From: Streptomyces carpinensis | GTDB lineage: Bacteria > Actinomycetota > Actinomycetes > Streptomycetales > Streptomycetaceae | Assembly (NCBI RefSeq): GCF_002154505.1 | Contig: NZ_MUBM01000017.1 | Coordinates: 1 to 64,000, forward strand | Reading direction: 5' to 3' | Length of the DNA stretch: 64,000 nt | Shown here: piece by piece, positions 53,999 to 61,975 of the stretch | Layout: the number at the start of each line of letters is the position of its first letter | Position numbering within the stretch: the first letter of the stretch is position 1 | Program-made: the position numbers and the translations under genes | The notes under the pieces: generated by a model | Seen by the model: the letters and a program-made list of their open reading frames with translations, nothing else | What the model was told of the DNA's origin: nothing | Databases searched by the model: none

Positions 53999-54742
53999 TC
54001 ACGGCGTGGTCGCCTCGAGCAGGTCGGGGCCGTTGTTGCGGACGTCGTTGACGGCCGTCGAGACGGGCCGGGCGTCCAGGTGGCCGCCCGCCGGAGGGCT
54101 CAGCAACTCCCGCAGCCCGCCGGGGTCCTGATGGCGGGGGTCGAGCCAGGCGTCGTAGTGGTCCGGGGTGAGGGCGAGCGGCATGCGGGGGTGCACGCGG
54201 CCGGCCGCGTCGGTGGCCTCGGTGGTGAGGACGGTGCACGTCGTCACCCAGGCGGAGGGGTCGTCGTCCCGCGCCACCTCCGGGTCGCGCCAGTACTCGT
54301 ACAGACCGGCGAGCGCCATCACCCGGCCGTCCTCGGGGTGGATGAAGTACGGCTGCTTGCGCGTTCTGCCGGTGTCCTCGGGCCCGGCCTTCTGCCACTC
54401 GTAGAAGCCGTCGGCGGGCAGCAGGCAGCGGCGTTTGACGAAGGCACGGCGGAAGGCCGGTTTCTCGTGCACGGTCTCCACCCGGGCGTTGATCAGCCGC
54501 GCGCCGATCCGCAGATCCTTCGCCCAGGACGGCACCAGCCCCCAGCGAAGCACCCTCAGTTCCCGGCGCGCCGAAGCCTCGTCACGGTCCTCTCGCGGGG
54601 TGCGCTCCAGAACGGCCCACACCTGGTCGGTCGGGGCGACGTTCCAGCTCGGCTCCAGTGCCTCCTCGGGGCGCCACTCGGTCACCCTGAAGTGCCGGAC
54701 CAGGTCCTCGGGGCTGCGTGTGGAGACATAGCGACCGCACAT
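53999..54742 (-). CDS. SRAP/HMCES abasic-site crosslinking protein
   Basis: A 247-aa SRAP-domain protein (YedK/HMCES family). The catalytic Cys2 follows the initiator Met in MCGRY, which fixes the start, and the partner residues are in INARVET, FYEWQ and HPRMPL. It forms a thiazolidine link to abasic sites in single-stranded DNA. It has an acidic and Pro-rich insert before residue 60. It is divergent from the epimerase gene. Confidence 0.93.
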   Translation of the reverse strand: MCGRYVSTRSPEDLVRHFRVTEWRPEEALEPSWNVAPTDQVWAVLERTPREDRDEASARRELRVLRWGLVPSWAKDLRIGARLINARVETVHEKPAFRRAFVKRRCLLPADGFYEWQKAGPEDTGRTRKQPYFIHPEDGRVMALAGLYEYWRDPEVARDDDPSAWVTTCTVLTTEATDAAGRVHPRMPLALTPDHYDAWLDPRHQDPGGLRELLSPPAGGHLDARPVSTAVNDVRNNGPDLLEATTP

Positions 54743-54866
54743 GCCGCCAGGGTGCCACGCGCGGGCCCCGGCGGCCCGTTCCGCCTCGTCCCCGTCCGCG
54801 GAGAGGTGGTCTTACGGAGTGATGACGTGGTGGGCGCGGTCGTACGGTCCGGCGCGGTCGCCCGCC

Positions 54867-54872
54867 TAGCGT
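54867..54872 (+). promoter_or_regulatory. -10 box of a probable leaderless epimerase transcript
   Basis: TAGCGT ends 7 bases before ATG 54880, placing the transcription start at the start codon. No Shine-Dalgarno sequence is present. The -35 is unclear. Confidence 0.5.
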
Positions 54873-54879
54873 GGGCCGC

Positions 54880-55902
54880 ATGCGCGTACTGGTCACCGGC
54901 GGTGCCGGGTTCATCGGGTCCCACGTCGTAAAGGCGCTGGCGGAGCGCGGGCACGAGCCCGTGGTGTTCGACCTGCGCGCCGCCGGTGATGACGTGCGGG
55001 ACCGGGATGCGGTCGGCCGCGCGCTGTCCGGCGTGGACGCCGTGTGCCACCAGGCGGCGATGGTCGGCCTCGGCAACGGCGTCCTGGACGCGGCCGAGTA
55101 CGTCTCCCGCAACGACCTCGGCACCGCCGTCCTGCTCGCCTCGATGGCCGAGACGGGGGTGCGGCGCCTGGTGCTGGCCGGGTCGATGGTGGTCTACGGG
55201 GAAGGGCGGTACGAGTGCCGGGACCACGGGGTCGTGCGGCCGGGTCCGCGGGCCGTGCGCGACCTGGACGCGGGCCGGTTCGATCCGTTGTGCCCGCGGT
55301 GCGGCCGGGTGCTCTGCCCGGGACTGGTCGGTGAGGACGCCCCGGCCGATCCCCGGAACGTCTACGCGGCGACCAAGCTGGCCCAGGAGCACCTGGCGGC
55401 GGCCTGGGCGCGGTCGACGGCGGGGGCGGCGGTGTCGCTGCGCTACCACAACGTCTACGGGCCCCGGATGCCCCGCGACACCCCGTACGCGGGTGTCGCC
55501 TCCTTCTTCCGTTCCGCGCTGGCCCGCGGCGAGGCGCCGCGCGTCTTCGAGGACGGCCGGCAGCGGCGCGACTTCGTGCATGTGCGGGACGTGGCCGCGG
55601 CCAACGTCGCGGCGCTGGAGGCGGACGCCCCGCCCGGCGTGCTCACCGTCTACAACACCGGCAGCGGCGTTCCGCACACGGTCGGCGCGATGGCGCGGGA
55701 ACTGGCCGCCGCGTACGGCGGGCCCGAGCCCGTCGTCACCGGGGAGTACCGCCTGGGCGACGTACGGCACATCACCGCGGACTCCTCACGGCTGCGGGCC
55801 GAGCTGGGCTGGAAGGCCGAGGTCGGCTTCGAGGAGGGGATGCGGGAATTCGCCCGGTCAGCCCTGCGTGACGAGAACCCCGAGGGCTTCACTCCGCGGT
55901 AG
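54880..55902 (+). CDS. NAD-dependent epimerase/dehydratase
   Basis: A 340-aa extended short-chain dehydrogenase acting on nucleotide sugars. The NAD-binding GGAGFIGS is at residues 7-14, the catalytic Tyr-Lys pair is YAATK, and FVHVRDVAAANVAAL is typical of UDP-sugar epimerases. A Cys-rich insert (CPRCGRVLCPG) near residue 145 is unusual and could bind zinc. ATG 54880 is preferred since TAGCGT lies 7 bases upstream. The substrate sugar is unknown; glycosyltransferase genes follow at 57970. Confidence 0.88.
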   Translation: MRVLVTGGAGFIGSHVVKALAERGHEPVVFDLRAAGDDVRDRDAVGRALSGVDAVCHQAAMVGLGNGVLDAAEYVSRNDLGTAVLLASMAETGVRRLVLAGSMVVYGEGRYECRDHGVVRPGPRAVRDLDAGRFDPLCPRCGRVLCPGLVGEDAPADPRNVYAATKLAQEHLAAAWARSTAGAAVSLRYHNVYGPRMPRDTPYAGVASFFRSALARGEAPRVFEDGRQRRDFVHVRDVAAANVAALEADAPPGVLTVYNTGSGVPHTVGAMARELAAAYGGPEPVVTGEYRLGDVRHITADSSRLRAELGWKAEVGFEEGMREFARSALRDENPEGFTPR

Positions 55903-55966
55903 GCGCCTGGCGGGGGCGGGTGGTCGCGTCGCGGTGTGCGCCCGGGTCGTTCGGCGGGGGCGGGGC

Positions 55967-57079
55967 TCAGGTCTCCGCCGTGGGCAGGGTCACCTCGAAG
56001 CGGCAGCCGCCGGGGATGTTGCGTACGGCGGTGTGCCCCTGGTGGGCCTCGACGATGCCCCGGACGATGGCGAGCCCCAGGCCGGCGCCGGCCGGGGGCG
56101 TTCGCGCGTGGGTGCCGCGCCAGCCGGTGTCGAAGACCCGGGGCAGGTCCTCCTCGGGGATGCCGCCGCAGCCGTCACTGACCGACAGGACGACGCCGTC
56201 GGGCGAGCGTTCGGCGGCGACGGCGACCGTGCCGTCCGCGGGTGTGCGACGGATCGCGTTCACCAGCAGGTTGCCCAGCACACGGCTCATCTCCTTGCCG
56301 TCCACCTCGATCGGGACCGGCTCCACCCGGTCGCCCACGAGGCGCACGCCGTACTCCTTGGCCAGCGGGTCCGCCCCGGCGAGGGCGTCGCCGACGAGGT
56401 CGTACAGCGAGATCCGCGAGCGGGTCAGGGCGAGGCTGCCCGCGTGGATGCGGGAGAGCTCGAACAGGTCTCCCACCATGTCGTTCAGGCGCTCCACCTC
56501 GGCCCGGATCTGCCGGAGGTAGCGGTCCGGGTCGGTGGCGACCCCGTCCTCCAGCGCCTCCGACATGGCGCGCAGCCCGGCCAGCGGGGTGCGCAGGTCG
56601 TGCGAGATCCAGGCGACGAGCTCCCGGCGCGAGGACTCCAGGGCGCGCTCGCGCTCCCGGGACTGGGCGAGCCGCGCGCTGGTGGCGGCCAACTCGCGGC
56701 TGAGGGACTCCAGTTCGGCGGTCGCCGGGACGACGGGCGCGGAGAAGTCGCCGCCGTCGCCGAACGAGCGGGCGGCCAAGGCGAGTTCCCGGCTGCGGGC
56801 CACGACCCAGCGGCCCAGCAGAAGCGCGGTGACCAGGGAGACCACCGCCGCCATCGCCACCACGGTCGTGACGACGGACAGGTCGTGCGAGGACAGGAAC
56901 ATCGCCTGCGCCACCACCAGGGTCCCGGCCAGCATCGCGCCCACCGCCACGGCGGCGACCACCGCGAGGGAGGCGGTGAGGGAGCGCCGGCGGATCAGCC
57001 GCAGCACACCCGCCCCGGCCAGGCCGGTCGCGGCGGCGCCGAGGAAGGCGTACAGGGCGATCAGCAGCATGTCACGCAC
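55967..57079 (-). CDS. Sensor histidine kinase
   Basis: A 370-aa membrane kinase. Two or three N-terminal helices (residues 1-95), then a HAMP-like linker, the phosphoacceptor helix with AWISHDLRTPL (His near residue 155), N box LVNAIRR, and ATP lid motifs DGCGGIP and GAGLGLAI. GGGAG 6 bases before GTG 57079 supports the start. It lies 2 bases after the response regulator, its evident partner. The signal is unknown. Confidence 0.93.
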   Translation of the reverse strand: MRDMLLIALYAFLGAAATGLAGAGVLRLIRRRSLTASLAVVAAVAVGAMLAGTLVVAQAMFLSSHDLSVVTTVVAMAAVVSLVTALLLGRWVVARSRELALAARSFGDGGDFSAPVVPATAELESLSRELAATSARLAQSRERERALESSRRELVAWISHDLRTPLAGLRAMSEALEDGVATDPDRYLRQIRAEVERLNDMVGDLFELSRIHAGSLALTRSRISLYDLVGDALAGADPLAKEYGVRLVGDRVEPVPIEVDGKEMSRVLGNLLVNAIRRTPADGTVAVAAERSPDGVVLSVSDGCGGIPEEDLPRVFDTGWRGTHARTPPAGAGLGLAIVRGIVEAHQGHTAVRNIPGGCRFEVTLPTAET

Positions 57080-57081
57080 GG

Positions 57082-57846
57082 TCAGCTCCCTTCGCCCGCT
57101 CGTGCGGTGGGGTCGAAGCGGTAGCCGACGCCCCACACGGTCTGGATCAGGCGGGGCCGGGCGGGGTCGTCCTCCACCTTGCCGCGCAGCCGCCGGACAT
57201 GGACGGTGACCGTGGAGAGGTCGCCGAAGTCCCAGCCCCACACCTCGCGCATCAGGTCCTCCCGGCTGAAGGCGCGGCCGGGGTGCGTCAGGAAGAAGGC
57301 GAGCAGGTCGAACTCGCGCAGAGTGAGGGCGAGTTCGGACCCGTTCTTGGTGGCGCGGCGGGCGGCCGGGTCGACGGCGAGACCGGCCGCGGCCGGTGGC
57401 CGCGCCGCGGCGGCGGGCCGGGTGCGGCGCAGCACCGACTCCACGCGCAGGACGAGTTCGCGGGGGCTGAACGGCTTGGTGACGTAGTCGTCTGCGCCGA
57501 CCTCCAGCCCCAGGATGCGGTCGTCCTCGTCGCCGCGGGCGGTGAGCATGATGACCGGCACCGGGCCTTGTCCGCGCATCCGGCGGCACACCTCCAGGCC
57601 GTCCATGCCGGGCAGCATCAGGTCCAGCACCACCAGGTCCGGCCAGTGGGCGGCGGCGCGGGCCAGCGCCGTCGGCCCGTCCCCGGCCCGGTCCACGACA
57701 TGGCCCGCTCGGTCAAGGTAGCCGGAGACCACCTCGGCGACGGTGGGGTCGTCCTCCACGACCAGGACGCGGGCGGCCGGGGCCGGCCGCCGCTCGGCGG
57801 CTTCGGCGTCGCGACCGCCCGCTGAGGGCTCGTACGGCTGCTGCAT
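57082..57846 (-). CDS. OmpR/PhoB-family response regulator
   Basis: A 254-aa regulator. The receiver domain has VVEDDPTVAEVV and the phosphoacceptor Asp in DLVVLDLMLPGMDG, with Lys in YVTKPFSP. The C-terminal winged helix (about residues 155-245) carries LTLREFDLLAFF and VHVRRLRGKVE. It begins a two-gene unit with the kinase at 55967 and is divergent from the glycosyltransferase unit, which it may control. Confidence 0.93.
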   Translation of the reverse strand: MQQPYEPSAGGRDAEAAERRPAPAARVLVVEDDPTVAEVVSGYLDRAGHVVDRAGDGPTALARAAAHWPDLVVLDLMLPGMDGLEVCRRMRGQGPVPVIMLTARGDEDDRILGLEVGADDYVTKPFSPRELVLRVESVLRRTRPAAAARPPAAAGLAVDPAARRATKNGSELALTLREFDLLAFFLTHPGRAFSREDLMREVWGWDFGDLSTVTVHVRRLRGKVEDDPARPRLIQTVWGVGYRFDPTARAGEGS

Positions 57847-57956
57847 GCGTCCAGCCTGGCACCACGGCCCCCGGAGTGCCGCCGCCGGTCGCCTCCCGGC
57901 CTCCGACGTCCGCGTTTCGTAAGAAGCCGACATCCGGTATGCCCTTTTTGTGTTCG

Positions 57957-57962
57957 TAGGGT
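57957..57962 (+). promoter_or_regulatory. -10 box of a probable leaderless glycosyltransferase transcript
   Basis: TAGGGT ends 7 bases before GTG 57970, in the same geometry as the epimerase promoter at 54867. This favours GTG 57970 over GTG 57961. Confidence 0.5.
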
Positions 57963-57969
57963 GAGAGCC

Positions 57970-58704
57970 GTGACGACCTCTCCCACACCACCGGACGTCG
58001 ACGTGGTGCTCCCCTGCCTGAACGAGGCCGACGCCCTGCCCTGGGTGCTCGCCCGTATCCCCGAGGGCTGGCGCGCCCTGGTCGTGGACAACGGCTCCAC
58101 CGACGACTCGGCCACGCTGGCGCGTCAACGGGGCGCGACCGTCGTGCCCGAGCCGCGCCGCGGGTTCGGTGCCGCCTGCCATGCGGGGCTGACCGCCGCC
58201 ACCGCCGAGATCGTGTGCTTCTGCGACTGCGACGGCTCGCTCGACCCGGCGCTGCTGGTGCCCTTCGTCCGCGAGGTGCGCAGCGGCGCGGCCGACCTGG
58301 TGCTCGGCCGGCGCCGGCCGCAGGGCCGGGGCGCCTGGCCCGCGCACGCCCGGGCCGGGAATCTCGTGCTCGCCCGGATGCTGCGCCGCCGCACGGGTCT
58401 GCGCCTGCACGACCTGGGCCCCTTGCGGGCGGCGCGCCGTGCGCCGCTGCTCGCCCTCGGCCTCACCGACCGCCGCAGCGGCTATCCGCTGCAGATGGTC
58501 GTGCGCGCCGCCGACGCGGGCTGGCGCGTCACCGAGCACGACGTGCCGTACCTGCCGCGGACCGGCGCCTCGAAGGTGACGGGCACCTGGCGCGGGACCT
58601 GGCAGGCGGTGCGGGACATGAGCCGGGTGCTGGCCGAACCGGGCCCCCACACCGCCTCCCGAGTCCCTGCGGAGCCGCACAGCACCCGGGGAGTGCCACG
58701 GTGA
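57970..58704 (+). CDS. Family 2 glycosyltransferase
   Basis: A 244-aa GT-A fold transferase. VVLPCLNEADALPWVLARI (about residues 12-30), DNGSTDDS and FCDCDGSLDP (DxD-type metal site) are typical of dolichyl-phosphate-sugar synthase-like GT2 enzymes; no membrane helix is present. It overlaps the next gene by 4 bases. The acceptor is unknown; a polyprenyl phosphate is likely, which would fit the polytopic transferase-like protein at 61976. Confidence 0.88.
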   Translation: MTTSPTPPDVDVVLPCLNEADALPWVLARIPEGWRALVVDNGSTDDSATLARQRGATVVPEPRRGFGAACHAGLTAATAEIVCFCDCDGSLDPALLVPFVREVRSGAADLVLGRRRPQGRGAWPAHARAGNLVLARMLRRRTGLRLHDLGPLRAARRAPLLALGLTDRRSGYPLQMVVRAADAGWRVTEHDVPYLPRTGASKVTGTWRGTWQAVRDMSRVLAEPGPHTASRVPAEPHSTRGVPR

Positions 58705-59318
58705 CCACGCTGCTCGTCATCGCCAAGGAGCCGCTGCCGGGGAGGGTCAAGACCCGGCTGACGCCGCCGTTCACCCCGCGGGAGGCGGCAGAGCTCGCCG
58801 AGGCGGCCCTCACGGACACCCTGCTCGCCGTGGCCGCGGCTCCCGCCGCACGGCGCGTCCTCGTCCTCGACGGCGCGCCCGGCCCCTGGCTGCCGCCCGG
58901 CTTCGACGTCGTGCCGCAGTGCACGGGCGGCCTGGACGAGCGGCTGGCCGCGGCCTTCGCGGGCTGCACCGGACCGGCCCTGCTGATCGGGATGGACACC
59001 CCGCAGGTGACACCGGAACTGCTCACCGTGGACCTCGCCTCCTGCGACGCGTGCATCGGCCCGGCCGAGGACGGCGGCTTCTGGGCTCTGGGGCTGGCCG
59101 AACCGGACCCCTCGCTGCTGCGGGGCGTGCCCATGTCGACGGCCGTGACGGGCGCCGTGCAGCGGGAAAGACTCGTCGCCGCGGGTCTGCGGGTGCGCGA
59201 TCTGCCGCGGCTGCGCGACGTGGACACCGCCGCCGACGCCAGGGCGGTCGCCGCCCGCGCCCCGCGCAGCCGGTTCGCCGCGCGGCTCGCCCACTGCACG
59301 GCGGTCACCGGCCGATGA
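58701..59318 (+). CDS. TIGR04282/DUF2064 glycosyltransferase-like protein
   Basis: A 205-aa protein of the DUF2064 family (LLVIAKEPLPGRVKTRLTPP, residues 4-23; LLIGMDTPQVTP). The family has a nucleotidyl/glycosyltransferase A fold and regularly accompanies GT2 genes like the one before it. GTGA overlap on the 5' side and ATGA overlap on the 3' side show tight coupling. It probably makes or transfers an activated sugar. Confidence 0.88.
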   Translation: MTTLLVIAKEPLPGRVKTRLTPPFTPREAAELAEAALTDTLLAVAAAPAARRVLVLDGAPGPWLPPGFDVVPQCTGGLDERLAAAFAGCTGPALLIGMDTPQVTPELLTVDLASCDACIGPAEDGGFWALGLAEPDPSLLRGVPMSTAVTGAVQRERLVAAGLRVRDLPRLRDVDTAADARAVAARAPRSRFAARLAHCTAVTGR

Positions 59319-60202
59319 GCACCGCCCACGAGATCGCGCCGACCACCGGCCCGGGCCCGACCGCACCGGCGTCAGGGACCACGCGGACCACCGATGGGCG
59401 TGCGGGGGCTGCGGGCGCGCCCGCGGGGACCGCCGACAGGCCCGAAGGCAGTGCGGCCGGGCCCGCATGGACCGCCGACGGGCCCTACTCCGCCGCCCTG
59501 CGCACGGGCCGCGGGCCGCTCTTTCTGCGTCGCGCCGACGGGTGGCTGCTGCCGCTGGAGGTCGAACGGTGGTGCGCCGACCCCGACGCGGTGGATCTGG
59601 AGGTGCTGGGCCGCTGCGAGGGGACGGTGCTCGACGTCGGATGCGGGCCGGGCCGGCTGGTCGCGGCGCTCGCGGCGCGGGGACGGCCCGTTCTGGGCAT
59701 CGACGTCAGCGAGGCCGCCGTGGCCCGTACCGTCGGCCTCGGCGGGCCGGCGCTGCGCCGCTCGGTCTTCGAACCGCTTCCCGGTGAGGGCCGGTGGGAC
59801 ACCGCGCTCCTGATGGACGGCAACGTCGGCATCGGCGGTGAGCCGCACGTCCTGCTGTGCCGGCTGGCCCGGCTGCTGCGGCCGGGGGGCCTGCTGATCG
59901 TCGAGGCCGCGCCCGTGGACGTCGACGAACGCGTCGAGGTCCAGGTCGTCCATCCGGCGGACGCGGGAGGCGGCGCGGGCAGCCCCTTTCCCTGGGCGCG
60001 GGTCGGCGCTCCGGCCCTGCTGTGCCACGCCGAGCGGGCGGGCTGGCGGGCCGTCGATCAGTGGACGGCCGGCGGCCGGTGCTTCGCCGCCCTGCGCAGC
60101 CGCAGTACGAGGACCAGCGCCGAACCCCCGAAGAGCACGGCCGTGATCAGCAACCAGCGGGCGAGGAAACCGTCCGGCGGCAGGCCGGTGGCGAGCAGGT
60201 AG
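59315..60202 (+). CDS. SAM-dependent methyltransferase
   Basis: A 295-aa class I methyltransferase. A 55-residue Ala/Gly/Thr-rich N-terminus precedes the SAM-binding motif VLDVGCGPGRLVAAL (about residues 103-117) and LLMDGNVGIGG. The tail after about residue 250 runs antisense to the convergent gene at 60058 for 145 bases and has poor complexity, so the true end may be nearer 60070. It is coupled to the preceding gene by ATGA. The acceptor is unknown. Confidence 0.82.
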   Translation: MSTAHEIAPTTGPGPTAPASGTTRTTDGRAGAAGAPAGTADRPEGSAAGPAWTADGPYSAALRTGRGPLFLRRADGWLLPLEVERWCADPDAVDLEVLGRCEGTVLDVGCGPGRLVAALAARGRPVLGIDVSEAAVARTVGLGGPALRRSVFEPLPGEGRWDTALLMDGNVGIGGEPHVLLCRLARLLRPGGLLIVEAAPVDVDERVEVQVVHPADAGGGAGSPFPWARVGAPALLCHAERAGWRAVDQWTAGGRCFAALRSRSTRTSAEPPKSTAVISNQRARKPSGGRPVASR

Positions 60203-60603
60203 CGCCGCCGGTCCACCTGGCCGGCGATCAGCGGGAACCACACCAGGAGCAGCAGCCCTGACAGGGCCGCCGGGATCCGGACGTACGCCACCCACGGGCG
60301 GCGGCCGGCCCGTCCCGCGGCCCGCAGGACGGCGCGGTCGGCCGCCGCGTACAGCGGCAGCAGCACGAGGTCGTGCAGCAGCGCCGCCCCCACGAACCAC
60401 AGCGCGACCCCCCGCCAGTCACCGGCGAAGAGGCGCACCCCCGCGTATCCGGCCAGCGCGAACGAGCAGGCCAGCAGCAGAAGCCGCAGCGGGCTGCCGA
60501 GGGGGAGGCGGCGCGGGCGAGGAACGCGGCGGGCACGAGGGGCGGACGGCGTACGCAGGAAGCGGGGGAGGCGCGGCATGCGCGCGATGCGCGGCGTTAT
60601 CAC
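60058..60603 (-). CDS. Membrane protein coupled to the molybdopterin oxidoreductase
   Basis: A 181-aa protein with a basic Pro/Arg-rich N-terminus and four membrane helices (RLLLLACSFALAGYAGV onward). GTG 60603 overlaps the preceding stop (GTGA), implying translational coupling; ATG 60579 is an alternative start. It overlaps the convergent methyltransferase gene. It may be a membrane partner of the oxidoreductase. No family is recognised. Confidence 0.7.
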   Translation of the reverse strand: MITPRIARMPRLPRFLRTPSAPRARRVPRPRRLPLGSPLRLLLLACSFALAGYAGVRLFAGDWRGVALWFVGAALLHDLVLLPLYAAADRAVLRAAGRAGRRPWVAYVRIPAALSGLLLLVWFPLIAGQVDRRRYLLATGLPPDGFLARWLLITAVLFGGSALVLVLRLRRAAKHRPPAVH

Positions 60604-61862
60604 AGGGCTCCGAAGGTCAGCCGGGCCACCCACTTGGTGTTCAGCACACCGGGTGCCGCGGGCACGATGACGCGGGCCGGGTAGCCGTGGTCCGGGGTCA
60701 GGTCCTCGCCGTTGACGTACAGGGCGAGCAGGGAGAGCGGGTCACGCACCTGGTTGGCGCGCAGCCCGGCCCGCCGGAAGGCACCGTGCCGCTGGAGCGA
60801 CTCCACGAGGACGTCGGGGACGCCGTCGGCGTCCCCGTAGCCGACGAGCGCCGCAAGGTCGCTCAGCCGGACACCGCGCCACCACTGGTCGGAGGTCGAC
60901 CAGCCCTCCACGCAGGCGATGGGCAGCGCGGAGCTGTGCAGGGGCAGGCGGAGCAGATCGGCGCGGCCGAGCCGAACGGTGCCGGTGCGGCCGGTGACGA
61001 CCAGCCGCCATGCCTCCTCGCTCGTCTCGGCCGCATCGATCCCGGCGTACGCGGCCGTCTTGTTGATCTGGAAGCCGCCCGGGCCGGTGCCGGGGTCGGC
61101 GCCGCCGTGCGGGGCCAGCAGGGCGGTCTGCCGCAGCGGTCCGTCGAAGCTGCGGCCCGCCGTGGTGGCGAACAGCAGCAGCGAGCCGCCCCCGACCAGC
61201 CACAGGGCCCCACGGCGCGACACGCTGGGCGGATCCGGTCGGGGGGACACCAGGTCCCCCTCCTCGCGCTTCGGCGTGGGTTCGCCGTCCGCTCCGCGTG
61301 CGCGGCGCACGTGCCGCAGCGCCGTGGGCAGCTTCAGGGCGACGTGGACGGCGAAGGCGGCGAAGAAGACCCAGGCGCCGTAGAAGTGCAGTGGGTAGAA
61401 CGAGCCGGGGAAGACGTAGTCCAACTGGACGTTGAGCACCCCGGTGACGAACTCGAACAGGCCGCCCCCGACCAGCAGGAGCAGCGAGATCCGTTCCAGC
61501 GCGTGGGTGAGGGACCGGGCCGGCGGCAGCGCGAACAGCCGGGGCACGACCGACCACAGCTTGGCCAGCAGGACCGGGATCAACGTGATCCCGAGCGTCA
61601 CGTGGACGCCCTGCGTGAGCCGGTACAGCCAGCGCGGACGCGTCGGCCAGTCGAAGAGGTAGAAGCCCAGGATCCCCTTGCCGGGGGTCTGGTCGTTCAC
61701 CGGTGTGAGGCCGGGGTTGTAGGCGGCGTACGACACCAGCCCGGTCACGAACAGCACGGTGATGCCGGCGAGCAGCACCAGTCCGAGCACCGAGGTGAAC
61801 CAGGGACCGCGCAGCGGGCTGCGCCAGAAGCCGGGAGAGCTCGGGAGCCGTCGATCGCTCAT
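60600..61862 (-). CDS. Membrane-anchored molybdopterin oxidoreductase (sulfite oxidase-like)
   Basis: A 420-aa fusion. The N-terminal half has five membrane helices with paired His (LTQGVHVTLGI, YPLHFYGAW, AVHVALKL) like a cytochrome b561 fold. The C-terminal half (about residues 230-420) is an oxidoreductase molybdopterin-binding domain, with the molybdenum Cys in IACVEGWS and HGYPARVIVPA. Start ATG 61862 lies 6 bases after a TACCGT -10-like box, with no ribosome site, so it may be leaderless. The substrate is unknown; family members act as sulfite or methionine sulfoxide reductases. Confidence 0.88.
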   Translation of the reverse strand: MSDRRLPSSPGFWRSPLRGPWFTSVLGLVLLAGITVLFVTGLVSYAAYNPGLTPVNDQTPGKGILGFYLFDWPTRPRWLYRLTQGVHVTLGITLIPVLLAKLWSVVPRLFALPPARSLTHALERISLLLLVGGGLFEFVTGVLNVQLDYVFPGSFYPLHFYGAWVFFAAFAVHVALKLPTALRHVRRARGADGEPTPKREEGDLVSPRPDPPSVSRRGALWLVGGGSLLLFATTAGRSFDGPLRQTALLAPHGGADPGTGPGGFQINKTAAYAGIDAAETSEEAWRLVVTGRTGTVRLGRADLLRLPLHSSALPIACVEGWSTSDQWWRGVRLSDLAALVGYGDADGVPDVLVESLQRHGAFRRAGLRANQVRDPLSLLALYVNGEDLTPDHGYPARVIVPAAPGVLNTKWVARLTFGAL

Positions 61863-61963
61863 GTGATGACGGTAGGCCGCCGACCGCACATGAAGGGGTG
61901 CTCAACCCATGACGAAACACTGACGTCCGAGCCGCGGACCGGCGCTTTCACCGTCCGCCGCCC

Positions 61964-61969
61964 TAGCGT
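61964..61969 (+). promoter_or_regulatory. -10 box of a probable leaderless transcript
   Basis: TAGCGT ends 6 bases before GTG 61976, and no ribosome site is present. It is divergent from the molybdopterin oxidoreductase gene, whose own -10-like TACCGT lies on the other strand. Confidence 0.5.
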
Positions 61970-61975
61970 GCCGAT

